From positions 124,001-188,000 of the forward strand of contig NZ_QKZT01000009.1 in the NCBI RefSeq assembly GCF_003254055.1: a stretch of DNA of 64,000 nucleotides, read 5' to 3'. Of this stretch, positions 24,418-33,828 are shown piece after piece. A model generated the notes under the pieces. That model ran no database searches. It saw nothing but the letters and a program-made list of their open reading frames with translations, and was not told the origin of the DNA. Position 1 is the stretch's first letter; each line of letters begins with the position of its first letter. The translations under genes and the position numbers were made by a program. The stretch is from Algoriphagus chordae. GTDB taxonomy: Bacteria > Bacteroidota > Bacteroidia > Cytophagales > Cyclobacteriaceae.

Positions 24418-26604
24418 TCAAAACACCAACAATCCGTGCTCTCTCAAAATCTCCCAGACTTCAGATTCCAGCATTTCTTCGAAGTCACCAAACTGCAACT
24501 CGTAACTTTCCCGAATTGGCTTGAGCGTATTTAGCTCTTGCTCATAACCAACCGTGCTGAGCAGTTCAGCAACCCACTGTCCCAAATCAAGCGGAAGCTC
24601 CATCGCGAAGTCTTCCTTTTTCCCTGAGAAAATCAACTCACACAACTCGTCCTCTTCGAAAATCTGCAACTCCGGCTGTGCCCCTATCCACAAAATCCTG
24701 TTTCGATCTTTGTATTCAGGAGTCGGCTCATTGTTTATCTCGTTTGCTATGTAATTCTTGGAAATAGTAGTCTTGGGAACTTTAGCTTCAAACCAGTCCT
24801 GAAGCGGCACATCAAAGCAGACTCCATGCATGTAATTAAAAAGTGATTTGCGCAAGCCCTCACCGAAAATCTCATGATCAGCTCCCGTAGGATCATCATG
24901 TGGTAGGTCGTTATTGGCAAAAGTGCCTGCGGTAGCCATGAGATTGATTGCTCCAAAGGACTTCGGGTCCAAACCCACCGGGCTATGTGCCGTCATGGCA
25001 AATCGATGCCAGAAACCGGATTGGATTACCCCAGCCTGAATCAGCTGTCGCACCATCTCCAAGGAATCAATGGTTTCCTGAGCTGTCTGTGTAGGAAAAC
25101 CATACATCAGATACGCATGAACCATGATTCCCGCTTGGGTGAAATGATTGGTTACCTGAGCAACTTGGGAAACTGTCACGCCTTTTTTGATCATCTGCAG
25201 CAAGCGATCTGAAGCAACCTCAAGTCCTCCTGAAACGGCAATACAGCCAGAAGCTCTGAAGAGACGACAAAGGTCTGCTGTGAAATTACTTTCGAAGCGG
25301 ATATTCGTCCACCAAACCACAGAAAGCTCCCTGCGGAGTATCTCTATCGCCAGATCCCGCATCAGTGCCGGAGGCGCCGCTTCATCGACGAAGTGGAACC
25401 CATTTTCGCCCGTTTGAGCGATAATCTCCTCGATGCGATCGCACAAGATGGAAGCCGTGATCGGCTCATATCTACCAATGTAATCCAGCGACACGTCACA
25501 AAAAGTACATTTACCCCAGTAGCAGCCATGCGCCAGCGTCATCTTGTTCCAGCGCCCATCTGACCAGAGTCTGTGCATGGGATTGGCCACCTCGATCACG
25601 GAGAGATAATCCCGAATCATCAAATCAGAGTAATCCGGCGTGCCCACTTCTCGCTGCGCAACATCCTTGGCAGCATTGCTATTGCAATACGTCACCTGAC
25701 CATCAATTCTGGTAAAAGTTCGCTTCAACTCAGCAACGGGTATCTTCCCATCCAGATGATCGAGCAACAGCCGAATCGGCGCTTCCCCATCATCCAAAAC
25801 TATAAAATCTATGTAATCAAAAACTCTCGGCTCTTTCAGCGAGCGCAATTCTGTATTTGGATAGCCTCCACCCATCCAAAGTACCAACTCAGGATGGTGC
25901 TTTTTGAGGTATTGACCGCATTTGAAAGCTCCATAGAGGTTGCCGGGAAAAGGAACTGAAAAGGCAACGGAAGTTGGTTGGTACTGCTGAATCTTTTGCT
26001 CCAGCAAGTTACAAAGCAAGGTGTCGATCAGACCAAAATCCTGATCCAGCGCCTCATGCATCTCGTCAAACGAATTGGCTGACATGCCCAATCGCTCTGC
26101 ATATCTGCTGAAACCAAAGTGCGGATCGATCTGCTCCGAGATCAAATCGCCGATATCCTCCAGGTAAAGTGTAGCAAAATACCGGGCTTTATCACGAATC
26201 CCCAGCGTACCAAAAGCCCATTCCAAATCATCCAATTGCTCAAATCGACTGGCCTCAGGCAGGTAATCTCCCTCAGCAATCCGGTAAGCCAGCGTAGGAT
26301 TTCTATCCTGCAGAAAAGCGATCACAGGATCTATCGTCTGCAGGTAATTGGCCTTCAGGCGCACGATTCTAGCCACATTCTCGGACAGTTCCGGTTCATT
26401 GGTTTCTATCTCCTGGAAGATTTTCTTCAGTCCTGCCTTAGAAAAAAGCTGCAAGATCACCTCAATGCCCAAATCCACCTGATTGGAAGCCACACCGATT
26501 TGATTGAGGTATCCTTTCAGATAAGCCGTCGCTGGGTATGGCGTGTTTAACTGAGTAAAAGGCGGGGTGATGAAGAGAACTTTCGAAGCCAAGGGAATAG
26601 TCAA
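24418..26604 (-). CDS. B12-binding domain radical SAM protein
   Basis: A 728-residue protein. Residues about 1-320 form a cobalamin-binding-like Rossmann region (KVLFITPPFTQLNTPYPATA at the start, SVAFSVPFPGNLYGAFKCGQ and LWMGGGYPNTELR near 245). The radical SAM core follows, with the cluster motif in LAHGCYWGKCTFCDVSLDYI near residue 359. The spacing is CX4CX2C, not the common CX3CX2C. INFxxHxD-type and VSGGLEVASDRLLQMIKKGV stretches complete the barrel. Such enzymes often methylate or rearrange unactivated carbon; the substrate is unknown. The gene is visibly richer in G+C than its neighbours, which could mean transfer. Confidence 0.85.
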   Translation of the reverse strand: MTIPLASKVLFITPPFTQLNTPYPATAYLKGYLNQIGVASNQVDLGIEVILQLFSKAGLKKIFQEIETNEPELSENVARIVRLKANYLQTIDPVIAFLQDRNPTLAYRIAEGDYLPEASRFEQLDDLEWAFGTLGIRDKARYFATLYLEDIGDLISEQIDPHFGFSRYAERLGMSANSFDEMHEALDQDFGLIDTLLCNLLEQKIQQYQPTSVAFSVPFPGNLYGAFKCGQYLKKHHPELVLWMGGGYPNTELRSLKEPRVFDYIDFIVLDDGEAPIRLLLDHLDGKIPVAELKRTFTRIDGQVTYCNSNAAKDVAQREVGTPDYSDLMIRDYLSVIEVANPMHRLWSDGRWNKMTLAHGCYWGKCTFCDVSLDYIGRYEPITASILCDRIEEIIAQTGENGFHFVDEAAPPALMRDLAIEILRRELSVVWWTNIRFESNFTADLCRLFRASGCIAVSGGLEVASDRLLQMIKKGVTVSQVAQVTNHFTQAGIMVHAYLMYGFPTQTAQETIDSLEMVRQLIQAGVIQSGFWHRFAMTAHSPVGLDPKSFGAINLMATAGTFANNDLPHDDPTGADHEIFGEGLRKSLFNYMHGVCFDVPLQDWFEAKVPKTTISKNYIANEINNEPTPEYKDRNRILWIGAQPELQIFEEDELCELIFSGKKEDFAMELPLDLGQWVAELLSTVGYEQELNTLKPIRESYELQFGDFEEMLESEVWEILREHGLLVF

Positions 26605-26627
26605 TTATTTGTGCACGCAAGTTCGGA

Positions 26628-26765
26628 AGAATAAAAGGAAGTTGGAAGTTGGAGGTGGGAAGGTTGGAAAGTTGAAAGGTTGTAAGGGACTCATGGTTGG
26701 CGGTTGTCGATTCGTGGTTCTTGGTTTGTGATACTTGGTACTTGATAGCGTCTAGTGTCTAAATA
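26628..26765. repeat. Low-complexity word array
   Basis: Degenerate copies of GGAAGTTGGAAGTTGGAGG and GGTTGGAAAGTTGAAAGG, then TGGTTCTTGGTTTGTGATAC and similar. It fills the space between the divergent radical SAM and dienelactone hydrolase genes. Confidence 0.55.
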
Positions 26766-26834
26766 ATTACACGAGTGAATTTATTTACTTCATGCAAATC
26801 AGTAAATTACAAGACAACCCATAACACCAAAACC

Positions 26835-27722
26835 ATGAAGGAATTAAAGAAAGAAAACATAGACCAAGGCGTTTTCGACCTGTATGATGCTTATGCGCAC
26901 AATAAACTGGAGCGCAGACAATTTATCGAAAAACTATCCGCTTATGCCGTAGGAGGCGTAACAGTTGCCGCGCTGATGAGTGCAATGATGCCAAATTACC
27001 TGGATACGCGCACGATCAAATCCGATGATCCGCGTCTGTCTTCAGACTACATCACATACAATTCACCAAAAGGAGGAGGAGAAATCAAAGGCCTACTTTC
27101 CACCCCAACAGGAACTTCAGGCAAGGTGCCAGGAGTGGTAGTCGTGCATGAAAATCGCGGATTGAATCCTTACATAGAGGATGTGGGAAGAAGAACAGCT
27201 GTAGCAGGATTTATCTCTTTGGCGCCTGATGCACTTACACCTCTTGGAGGATATCCCGGCAATGACGACGAAGGTAGAGCTATGCAAAGCAAGCGTGATC
27301 GGAATGAAATGCTAGAGGATTTCATCGCCGCTTACGAGTATTTGAAGGCACATCCGGATTGCAATGGGAAAGTCGGTGTGGTAGGATTCTGCTTCGGTGG
27401 CTGGATATCAAATATGATGGCAGTCCGCATTCCTACTTTGAATGCCTCGGTTCCTTTCTATGGAGGTCAGCCAACCGCAGAAGAAACAGCTCAAATCAAA
27501 GCTCCGCTGATGCTGCAATTCGCAGGACTGGACGAACGCGTAAATGCCGGCTGGCCAGCGTACGAAAAGGCTCTTGATGCCAATAACGTAGAAAATCAAG
27601 CATTCTTCTATCCGGATGTGAATCATGGTTTTCATAACAATACCACGCCTCGCTACGATGAAGCTGCGGCAACCTTAGCGTGGGATAGAACGATTGGGTT
27701 CTTTAAGGAGAAGTTGGGGTAA
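26835..27722 (+). CDS. Dienelactone hydrolase family protein, Tat-type N-terminus
   Basis: About 295 residues from ATG 26835; the frame is open to a GTG at 26775 but that adds a non-family segment. The N-terminus has a twin-Arg followed by a hydrophobic stretch (ERRQFIEKL, then AYAVGGVTVAALMSAMM), a likely Tat signal. The alpha/beta hydrolase core has the nucleophile cysteine in VGVVGFCFGGW, typical of dienelactone hydrolases, an Asp in LQFAGLDERVNAG and the His in PDVNHGFHNN. Family members open cyclic lactones such as carboxymethylenebutenolide; the real substrate is unknown. A terminator follows. Confidence 0.88.
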   Translation: MKELKKENIDQGVFDLYDAYAHNKLERRQFIEKLSAYAVGGVTVAALMSAMMPNYLDTRTIKSDDPRLSSDYITYNSPKGGGEIKGLLSTPTGTSGKVPGVVVVHENRGLNPYIEDVGRRTAVAGFISLAPDALTPLGGYPGNDDEGRAMQSKRDRNEMLEDFIAAYEYLKAHPDCNGKVGVVGFCFGGWISNMMAVRIPTLNASVPFYGGQPTAEETAQIKAPLMLQFAGLDERVNAGWPAYEKALDANNVENQAFFYPDVNHGFHNNTTPRYDEAAATLAWDRTIGFFKEKLG

Positions 27723-27739
27723 AATCCCCTAGGATATAA

Positions 27740-27772
27740 AAAAGGAGTGCTGGGAAGCGCTCTTTTTTATTT
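27740..27772 (+). terminator. Intrinsic terminator after the dienelactone hydrolase gene
   Basis: GAGTGCT, GGGA loop, AGCGCTC, flanked by an A-run and by TTTTTTAT. Seven GC-containing pairs plus the A/T flanks. Confidence 0.8.
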
Positions 27773-28064
27773 CATTATATAAACAAGTTGAAAAAAACCA
27801 ATCTCCAAACTGAAATCAACCGCATCAATTCAGAAATTAACCCACTAGTAAAAGGATTAATTTATGAGGAGAATAAACTGTTTAAAATATAGATTAACAA
27901 ACTTCCTCTTTTATGAAAAACCTAAAATTAATTGCACCTCTTGATATTTTTACGAAACAAGTTGATGACATTTTATGCAACGACGAAATTGAATTAAACA
28001 ACAGGAATATTAATTCAGAAGACGATTTAAAAACCCTCCTTTTTAACTAGCAAAAAATCGAAAC
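27773..28064 (+). other. Intergenic region with two short frames of doubtful status
   Basis: Two small frames lie here: TTG 27788 to 27892 (34 codons, polar, opening LKKTNLQTEINRIN) and ATG 27913 to 28050 (45 codons, opening MKNLKLIAPLDIFTKQVDDI). Neither is recognisable, and both are AT-rich. They may be remnants of a degraded gene or small real genes read with the 108-residue protein downstream. Confidence 0.35.
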
Positions 28065-28391
28065 ATGAAATTCTCAACCATTTACCTAGACGAAAATAAA
28101 ATTGAAATCTCTAACTCATGGCTGGGAAAAGAAGTCATAAAAGTGAATGATGAAATCGTTTCGTCTAAATACTCGGTATTTGGAACTGACCATAGTTTCT
28201 GGATGATGGACAATGGAATTACATCCAATTGCAAAATCAGTATAGGCTATGGTATCAATGGGATGGTATTTGACTTTTACAAAAATGATAAGGCAATCAT
28301 AGAATCTCCCCGAACTGGATGCGGAGTTATTTTCGCATTTGTTCTAATTATTGGTTTTGTTATCGGATTACTTCTGAAAACCTTTGGTTAA
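28065..28391 (+). CDS. Hypothetical protein with C-terminal membrane helix
   Basis: A 108-residue protein: a beta-rich soluble part (residues 1-85) and one C-terminal helix (VIFAFVLIIGFVIGLLL), so it is tail-anchored. I do not recognise the family. It lies in a run of short genes (27.8-28.6 kb) that all look like small AT-rich accessory genes. Confidence 0.6.
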   Translation: MKFSTIYLDENKIEISNSWLGKEVIKVNDEIVSSKYSVFGTDHSFWMMDNGITSNCKISIGYGINGMVFDFYKNDKAIIESPRTGCGVIFAFVLIIGFVIGLLLKTFG

Positions 28392-28477
28392 TAATGAGAA
28401 TAAACACTGTTAGTGTAGATGTAGTCAAGGTAAGTTTACTTGTATCAGACACAAATAGGTCAAATCTATAAATCAAT

Positions 28478-28642
28478 ATGAATAAAATAAGAATTTTAGG
28501 ATTAGTACTTATAGCCATCGGCATTGCAATAAATTTCCTTCCTAGAAATGATGGCAGCGCCTTTCTTATGGGTTGTTTTATTGGAGGTGGAACGGTGATA
28601 CTTGTAACTGGCAAAATCCAGAGAATTAAATGGAACCGCTAA
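28478..28642 (+). CDS. Small two-helix membrane protein (54 aa)
   Basis: ATG at 28478, 54 codons. Two hydrophobic helices (ILGLVLIAIGIAINFL and AFLMGCFIGGGTVILVTGKI) separated by a short polar turn, then a basic tail (QRIKWNR). This layout is common in short Bacteroidota membrane proteins of unknown role. It lies 86 bases after the tail-anchored protein. Confidence 0.6.
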   Translation: MNKIRILGLVLIAIGIAINFLPRNDGSAFLMGCFIGGGTVILVTGKIQRIKWNR

Positions 28643-28663
28643 AAGCAAAAAAGGTCAAAAAAC

Positions 28664-28914
28664 CGATCGTGCCTTCGGCACTCTTAGCCCCTCTAGTCCC
28701 AACCAACCCAGCATTGCATTCTGGGTTAGCATTGAACTTGCCGTTGGCAAGAAGCTCATAGTCGGAGCCTCATTATAATAAGTTTACCAATTATCTCTCT
28801 GAAGGAGATTCAGTTAGGACTTCAGAAATGTCAACAGCATTGACAGTAAAAACCCAGAATGAAATTCTGGGTTCTAGGAAGCAATAAGCTGTCAGAGTGC
28901 CAAAGGCACGACCA
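28664..28914. repeat. 250-bp element with long imperfect inverted ends
   Basis: The left 64 bases (28664-28727) and the right 64 bases (28851-28914, reversed) share the same order of modules: a GTGCC-3-GGCAC mini-hairpin (28669-28681 and 28897-28909), a spacer, and an AACCCAGnAT-3-ATTCTGGGTT hairpin (28705-28727, one mismatch; 28851-28873, perfect). The centre (28728-28850) is unrelated, with no frame. It looks like a non-coding, MITE-like or REP-pair element. The rest of the 501-base gap up to 29143 holds nothing else I can name. Confidence 0.6.
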
Positions 28915-29143
28915 GTGATTCTTCCAGCCAAGTGAGTGAGGTTACTCATAACGGCCAGAGTTAAATTGGATCCTAAAACATTTGAGGTTCAACACACAGC
29001 CCAATCGCTAAGCAGACTTCGTTGCGCCCTTGCGCCGCCGCGAGAGATAAGAAAAACTTGGGACTAACTCAATTTTCCTTTCCAAATCCCATCCTCGGCT
29101 TACTAATTGCTAGCTTTAAGCTTCAACCACTAAATTTTTATTC

Positions 29144-29935
29144 ATGCAAGAAAATAAATTCAATATCGCCGTCTTAATTGATGGTGACAATGCACAAGCC
29201 AAACTACTCAAAGAAATCCTAGAGGAGGTTTCCAAATACGGAAAAGCAACCATCAGAAGAATATATGGCGACTGGACTACGCCTCATATGAACAGCTGGA
29301 AGGAAATGATTAACCTTCATTCCTTCAGCCCTATACAGAAATTCTCCTATACGACTGGAAAGAACTCGACTGACAGCTCCATGATCATCGATGCTATGGA
29401 TATACTCCATAGCGGTTCTGTGGATGGTTTTTGTATCGTTTCCTCTGACTCTGACTACACAGGTTTGGCAAAAAGGATCCGTGAGGAAGGCCTATTTGTG
29501 ATGGGAATAGGTCGTAGGATTACCCCAAAAGCTTTTGTGCAATCCTGTGAGATTTTTACCTACGCAGAGAACCTTTCTCCTCATGCCAAAGAAGAAAACA
29601 ACAAATCAGAGGCAAAGAAAACTGACAAAAGTAAAGTCAGCACGACCCGTAAAAATGTAGTAATCGAAGAAGAAATCAAAAAGGAGATCCCCGCCAAAGA
29701 AAATCAAGAGCTAGATCTTAAAATCATTGATAAGGCATTTGAGATTTCCTCAGATGAAGATGAAGAAATTCACATCGCCAAAATCGGTGCTTCACTACGA
29801 AAGATAGACCCAAGTTTTGACCCTAGGTCTTATGGCTTCAGAAACCTGACAGAGCTTTTTAGAAGTTTGAAAAAATATCAGGTGATGAAAAACGAAGTCA
29901 ATGGATTGAATTATCCGTTGGTGAAGTTGAAATGA
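29144..29935 (+). CDS. NYN (LabA-like) nuclease-domain protein with OST-HTH/LOTUS domain
   Basis: A 263-residue protein. Residues about 5-140 form an NYN/PIN-like domain with the acidic metal site residues in AVLIDGDNAQAK (Asp13, Asp15), a STDSSMIIDAMDIL stretch near 77 and FCIVSSDSDYTGLAKRI near 95. A charged linker (145-190) leads to a LOTUS/OST-HTH domain (about 190-263, HIAKIGASLRKIDPSFDPRS), which binds RNA, often G-rich structures. The combination is common in bacteria and points to RNA handling, but the substrate is unknown. It is a single gene. Confidence 0.85.
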   Translation: MQENKFNIAVLIDGDNAQAKLLKEILEEVSKYGKATIRRIYGDWTTPHMNSWKEMINLHSFSPIQKFSYTTGKNSTDSSMIIDAMDILHSGSVDGFCIVSSDSDYTGLAKRIREEGLFVMGIGRRITPKAFVQSCEIFTYAENLSPHAKEENNKSEAKKTDKSKVSTTRKNVVIEEEIKKEIPAKENQELDLKIIDKAFEISSDEDEEIHIAKIGASLRKIDPSFDPRSYGFRNLTELFRSLKKYQVMKNEVNGLNYPLVKLK

Positions 29936-30066
29936 CGGTGATGGATGACCGGTGTCGGTTGTCACCTCCTTGCTAGTGTTTAGCATTTTCTATATTGCTT
30001 TTACTTCTTTCTCAGTCAAAAAATTCAAGCCAATAAGACTTGGCTAAATGTTATGCTGGTGGCAAC

Positions 30067-30097
30067 ATCGGTCACCTGACACCTGACACCTGACAAA
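30067..30097. repeat. Short tandem CACCTGACA array
   Basis: Four back-to-back copies of about eight bases (CACCTGACACCTGACACCTG), just before the start of the epimerase-like gene. They belong to the low-complexity word arrays seen between genes in this window. Confidence 0.5.
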
Positions 30098-30108
30098 ATC
30101 TAAAAACC

Positions 30109-30789
30109 ATGACACTAAAAATAATCATCACAGGAACAACAGGAATGGTAGGTGAAGGCGTAATGCAGCGCTGTCTGGACAATCCAAAGGTTGAAAAAGT
30201 GCTAGCGATTAGTCGAAAGCCGAATGGGCATCAGCATCCCAAACTGGAAGAGCTTATTCATTCCGATTTCATGGATCTTGACAGTATAGAAAGCCAACTG
30301 ACAGGCTATGATGCCTGTTATTTCTGTGCGGGGATTTCATCCATGGGCATTAGTAAAGAAGATTATGAAAAGATCACTTATGATTTGACGCTGAGTTTTG
30401 CTGCTACTCTGGCGAAGCTTAATCCTCAAATGACCTTCACCTATGTGTCCGGACAAGGCACAGATGGTACTGAGCAAGGAAAATCTCATTGGGCTAGAAC
30501 TAAAGGAAAAACGGAGAATGATCTTCGCAAACTTCCATTCAAGGCTGTTTATGCCTACCGACCAGGAATGATGAAACCATTACCGGGAGCAATTCATGTG
30601 ATCTCTTACTACAAGTATTTTGCATGGCTCTACCCTATTGGCAGAGCTCTATATTCGAATGCATTCAATACCTTGGCCGAAGTTGGAGATTCAATGTTAT
30701 TTGTCAGTACAAATGAGTATGACAAATTTATATTGAACGGAAAGGAAATCACTGCTACTGCGGAAAAACTAGTAACATCAAGCAAGTAG
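30109..30789 (+). CDS. NAD(P)-binding Rossmann/epimerase-like protein
   Basis: A 226-residue short-chain, atypical-SDR protein. It opens with the NAD(P) motif IITGTTGMVGEGVMQRCLDN, followed by VLAISRK and YFCAGISSMG. The canonical Tyr-x3-Lys is not clearly present; instead SHWARTKGKTEND near 127 carries a Lys. It is close to YwnB/Htatip2-like proteins that act as NADPH sensors or reductases. There is no signal peptide. Function unknown. Confidence 0.8.
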   Translation: MTLKIIITGTTGMVGEGVMQRCLDNPKVEKVLAISRKPNGHQHPKLEELIHSDFMDLDSIESQLTGYDACYFCAGISSMGISKEDYEKITYDLTLSFAATLAKLNPQMTFTYVSGQGTDGTEQGKSHWARTKGKTENDLRKLPFKAVYAYRPGMMKPLPGAIHVISYYKYFAWLYPIGRALYSNAFNTLAEVGDSMLFVSTNEYDKFILNGKEITATAEKLVTSSK

Positions 30790-31033
30790 TCTTAGTAAAT
30801 TATTGTTATGTGACTTTACGTAATTCTGCCACTGGCCGAATTGTACAATGTTGGAAGCTCAAAATTTCCTACCGTGGACTATGGACTATTAACTATTGAC
30901 AATTATCCGCTTTTCAACAGCTTCATTTAAGCTAGTGTCAAAGCAGCGGATAATCACTTAATTATAATTCTTAGTCCAAATTTTTTCCATTTCTGGTATA
31001 GGTTGACTATTTTTTGTAATCCTCCCTACCTCT

Positions 31034-32548
31034 ATGAAAAAATTACTACTTCTTCCCTTCCTGATTGTTAGTCTAGTTGCATTTTCTCAATCGCCTTCCA
31101 AATCGGCACTTGAAAAACTTACGGAGGATAATTGGCAGCATGGACTGGATCTACTTCAAGAAATAGTCAGCATGCCCAATGATGCCGCTTACCCAGAGCA
31201 GATGGCTACTAATATTGCTTGGTGCGAAAAGGTATTCGCTGAAAGAGGCTGGGCTTCTGAAAAACTGGAAACGAAAGGAATTCCCTTACTTCTTGTTAGT
31301 AAAAATCAACCTGGAGCTTCAAAAACAGCCCTTTTTTATTTCCACATGGATGGTCAAGCAGTAGATCCAAGTAAATGGAATCAACCAGATCCTTATGCGC
31401 CTGTACTCAAAGCACAAAATGCTTCCGGTGATTGGGAAATCCTTCCGATAGCAAATCTAAAGTCTGGATATGAGGAAGATTGGAGGCTTTTTGGACGATC
31501 TACTTCGGATGACAAAGGTCCAATTGCAATGTTTCTTACTGGATGGGATGCACTTTTGAAAGCTGGTAATTCACCTAATTATAACATCAAAATCATCTTG
31601 GACTTCGAGGAAGAGCAAGGCTCGCCTAATTTGCCAAGTGCAGTATTGAATTATAAAGCGAAACTACAGGCAGATCTCATGCTAATCATGGATGGACCGC
31701 GCCACACCAGCAATGAACCTACCTTGAGCTATGGTGCTCGTGGAATATCAGAAATGACACTCACCACTTACGGCCCAAAACTTCCGCAGCATAGTGGGCA
31801 TTATGGCAATTATGCGCCAAACCCTGCTTTCCTTTTAGCACAGCTCCTAGCCAGTATGAAAGATGAGAATGGTAGAGTGACAATCCCGGGTTATTACGAC
31901 GGGATCACCTTGACAGATGCCGAAAAATCAATTTTACAGCAAGTTCCTGATGATGAAAAAGCGATTCAGAGAAAATTGGGAATCGGCAGAACTGACGATG
32001 TAGGACAGAGCTATCAAGAAAGCATTCAGTATCCCTCGCTGAATATCAGAGGGATGGAGTCCGCCTGGGTGGGAAAAGAAGCCCGAACTATTGTGCCTGC
32101 CACTGCACTCGCAAAAATAGATATTAGACTTGTGCCGGAGTCCGACCCCGAGCGACTTTTTGACCTGATAAAAAAACACATCCATGAGCAGGGATTCCAT
32201 ATCATTGATCAAGAGCCAAGCGATGAAGAGCGGCTAAAGTATCCTAAAATCGTCAAAATGAATTATTCCATTTCTTATCAAGCCTTCCGAACGCCGATGG
32301 ACTCTGAGGTTGGAGCTTGGTTGAGATTGGCTATGAATAGAGCCTTTGGCAGGGATCCTGTGCAAATCCGGATCTCAGGCGGATCCATTCCGATTTCCCC
32401 TTTTGTAGATGCCTTGGGTATTCCAGCAGTAACTATCCCGACCGTCAACGCTGATAACAATCAGCACAGTCCAAATGAAAATATCAGGCTAGGAAATTAT
32501 AAGGAAGGTATTACAACTGTAATGGCAATTCTGACCGAGCAACTTTAA
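31034..32548 (+). CDS. Secreted M20 family metallopeptidase
   Basis: A 504-residue protein with signal peptide (1-18, ending VAFSQ). The di-zinc site of M20 is seen as YFHMDGQAVDP near 105 (His and Asp), GRSTSDDKGP near 158, and DFEEEQGSPN near 197. The dimerisation domain lies about 235-375. The family removes N-terminal or acyl residues from dipeptides and longer substrates; a dipeptidase-like role in the periplasm is likely. It is preceded by a 244-base region with no other gene. Confidence 0.9.
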   Translation: MKKLLLLPFLIVSLVAFSQSPSKSALEKLTEDNWQHGLDLLQEIVSMPNDAAYPEQMATNIAWCEKVFAERGWASEKLETKGIPLLLVSKNQPGASKTALFYFHMDGQAVDPSKWNQPDPYAPVLKAQNASGDWEILPIANLKSGYEEDWRLFGRSTSDDKGPIAMFLTGWDALLKAGNSPNYNIKIILDFEEEQGSPNLPSAVLNYKAKLQADLMLIMDGPRHTSNEPTLSYGARGISEMTLTTYGPKLPQHSGHYGNYAPNPAFLLAQLLASMKDENGRVTIPGYYDGITLTDAEKSILQQVPDDEKAIQRKLGIGRTDDVGQSYQESIQYPSLNIRGMESAWVGKEARTIVPATALAKIDIRLVPESDPERLFDLIKKHIHEQGFHIIDQEPSDEERLKYPKIVKMNYSISYQAFRTPMDSEVGAWLRLAMNRAFGRDPVQIRISGGSIPISPFVDALGIPAVTIPTVNADNNQHSPNENIRLGNYKEGITTVMAILTEQL

Positions 32549-32650
32549 AAATGTGCTAGTAAAATTTTTATACATAAAAATTGATTTTCATAAAATAATC
32601 AGTGTAAATTTTACCGTCAGACAATCATTTAACGGCTAAAATTTTTCAAA

Positions 32651-33817
32651 ATGAAAATCAAACATCAATTCTTAGTACTGCTAATTTCTTTGACTTCTGG
32701 ATGGCAAGCCTTCGCCCAAAGTAATGACAAAACATCTTCTGAAGACAATGTGAACTTGATCATTTCATCTTCAAAACCCTACTCCCTATATCAGGAGAAC
32801 TCAAGTTTAAACGAGTCCCTTTTGTCTTTCCAAAAAACAGACACTGTACCTGCTAGCCAATCCGTAGGAGAAATCCTACCTGGAGCTTACATTGAAAAAA
32901 TGGATAAATACCAGATTGCCAAGTTGAGTTTTATCAATGACAACGAGCGGTTTTCCTTGGATCAGGGGAATCAAGATCTTCAAATCTACCCAAATGGCGA
33001 AGCGAAAATTCATTTAAATTTGAACTACCGTTTTATTTCTGTAGGAATCAATTATCTACCCAAGTTTATCTCCAGTAACGATGATGATGACCTAAAAGGC
33101 AAAACAAAAGCCTTTGGATTAAGTACTGCTTTCAATTTTCAGAACTGGTTTCAGATGGTATCCTATAATCAAACTAGGGGCTATTACTTAGAAAACACGC
33201 ATGATTTTGAGAATGATTGGAAGAAAGGAGACCCTTATATTCAGTTCCCCGATTTATTATATAGAAATTTCCAAGGCACAACTGGCTATAGTTTCAACTC
33301 TAATTTCTCTACCAAATCTCTATTGACAGGAACAGAGAGGCAGCTTAAAAGTGCTGGGAGTTTTATCCCTACGCTGATGTATCGCTATTATTTGGTAGAC
33401 AATAGGGAAACGCTTACGCAATTCAACTCCACCCAAAAATCAAATAATTTTCAAGTGATCGCATCTGCAGGTTATTACTACAATTTAATCATCAAGCAGA
33501 ATTTTTATATTTCAGGAGGGGCTTCGGCAGGCTATGGGATTTTAGCTTCAAAAGTAACCACCCGCACAATTAATGAACAGGTGAAAAGCAAGCAAACCGA
33601 GGGTGTCTTTCACTATGACTTGAGGGCGGCCGCTGGATATAATGGAGAGCGATTCTTCTCTGGCTTCGTTTTTACTACCGAAAGGAATACCTACAGGCAA
33701 GCAAACACTACTGTAATCAACGAAAACTGGCGAGTGTTTGCGGAAGTTTTTGTAGGATATAGATTCCATGCGCCTAAGTTTTTAGAAAATATGGTGGATA
33801 AACTACCGATACAATAA
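32651..33817 (+). CDS. Putative outer-membrane beta-barrel protein
   Basis: A 388-residue protein with signal peptide (1-22, ending QAFAQ). After a 90-residue polar part the rest shows alternating aromatic and polar residues typical of barrel strands (RFISVGINYLPKFI, FNFQNWFQMVSYNQTRGYYL, GFVFTTERNTY, WRVFAEVFVGYRFH). DUF4421-like proteins of Bacteroidota look like this, but I cannot confirm the family. It ends 11 bases before the convergent DUF4221 gene. Confidence 0.7.
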   Translation: MKIKHQFLVLLISLTSGWQAFAQSNDKTSSEDNVNLIISSSKPYSLYQENSSLNESLLSFQKTDTVPASQSVGEILPGAYIEKMDKYQIAKLSFINDNERFSLDQGNQDLQIYPNGEAKIHLNLNYRFISVGINYLPKFISSNDDDDLKGKTKAFGLSTAFNFQNWFQMVSYNQTRGYYLENTHDFENDWKKGDPYIQFPDLLYRNFQGTTGYSFNSNFSTKSLLTGTERQLKSAGSFIPTLMYRYYLVDNRETLTQFNSTQKSNNFQVIASAGYYYNLIIKQNFYISGGASAGYGILASKVTTRTINEQVKSKQTEGVFHYDLRAAAGYNGERFFSGFVFTTERNTYRQANTTVINENWRVFAEVFVGYRFHAPKFLENMVDKLPIQ

Positions 33818-33828
33818 CAGGTCTATTC

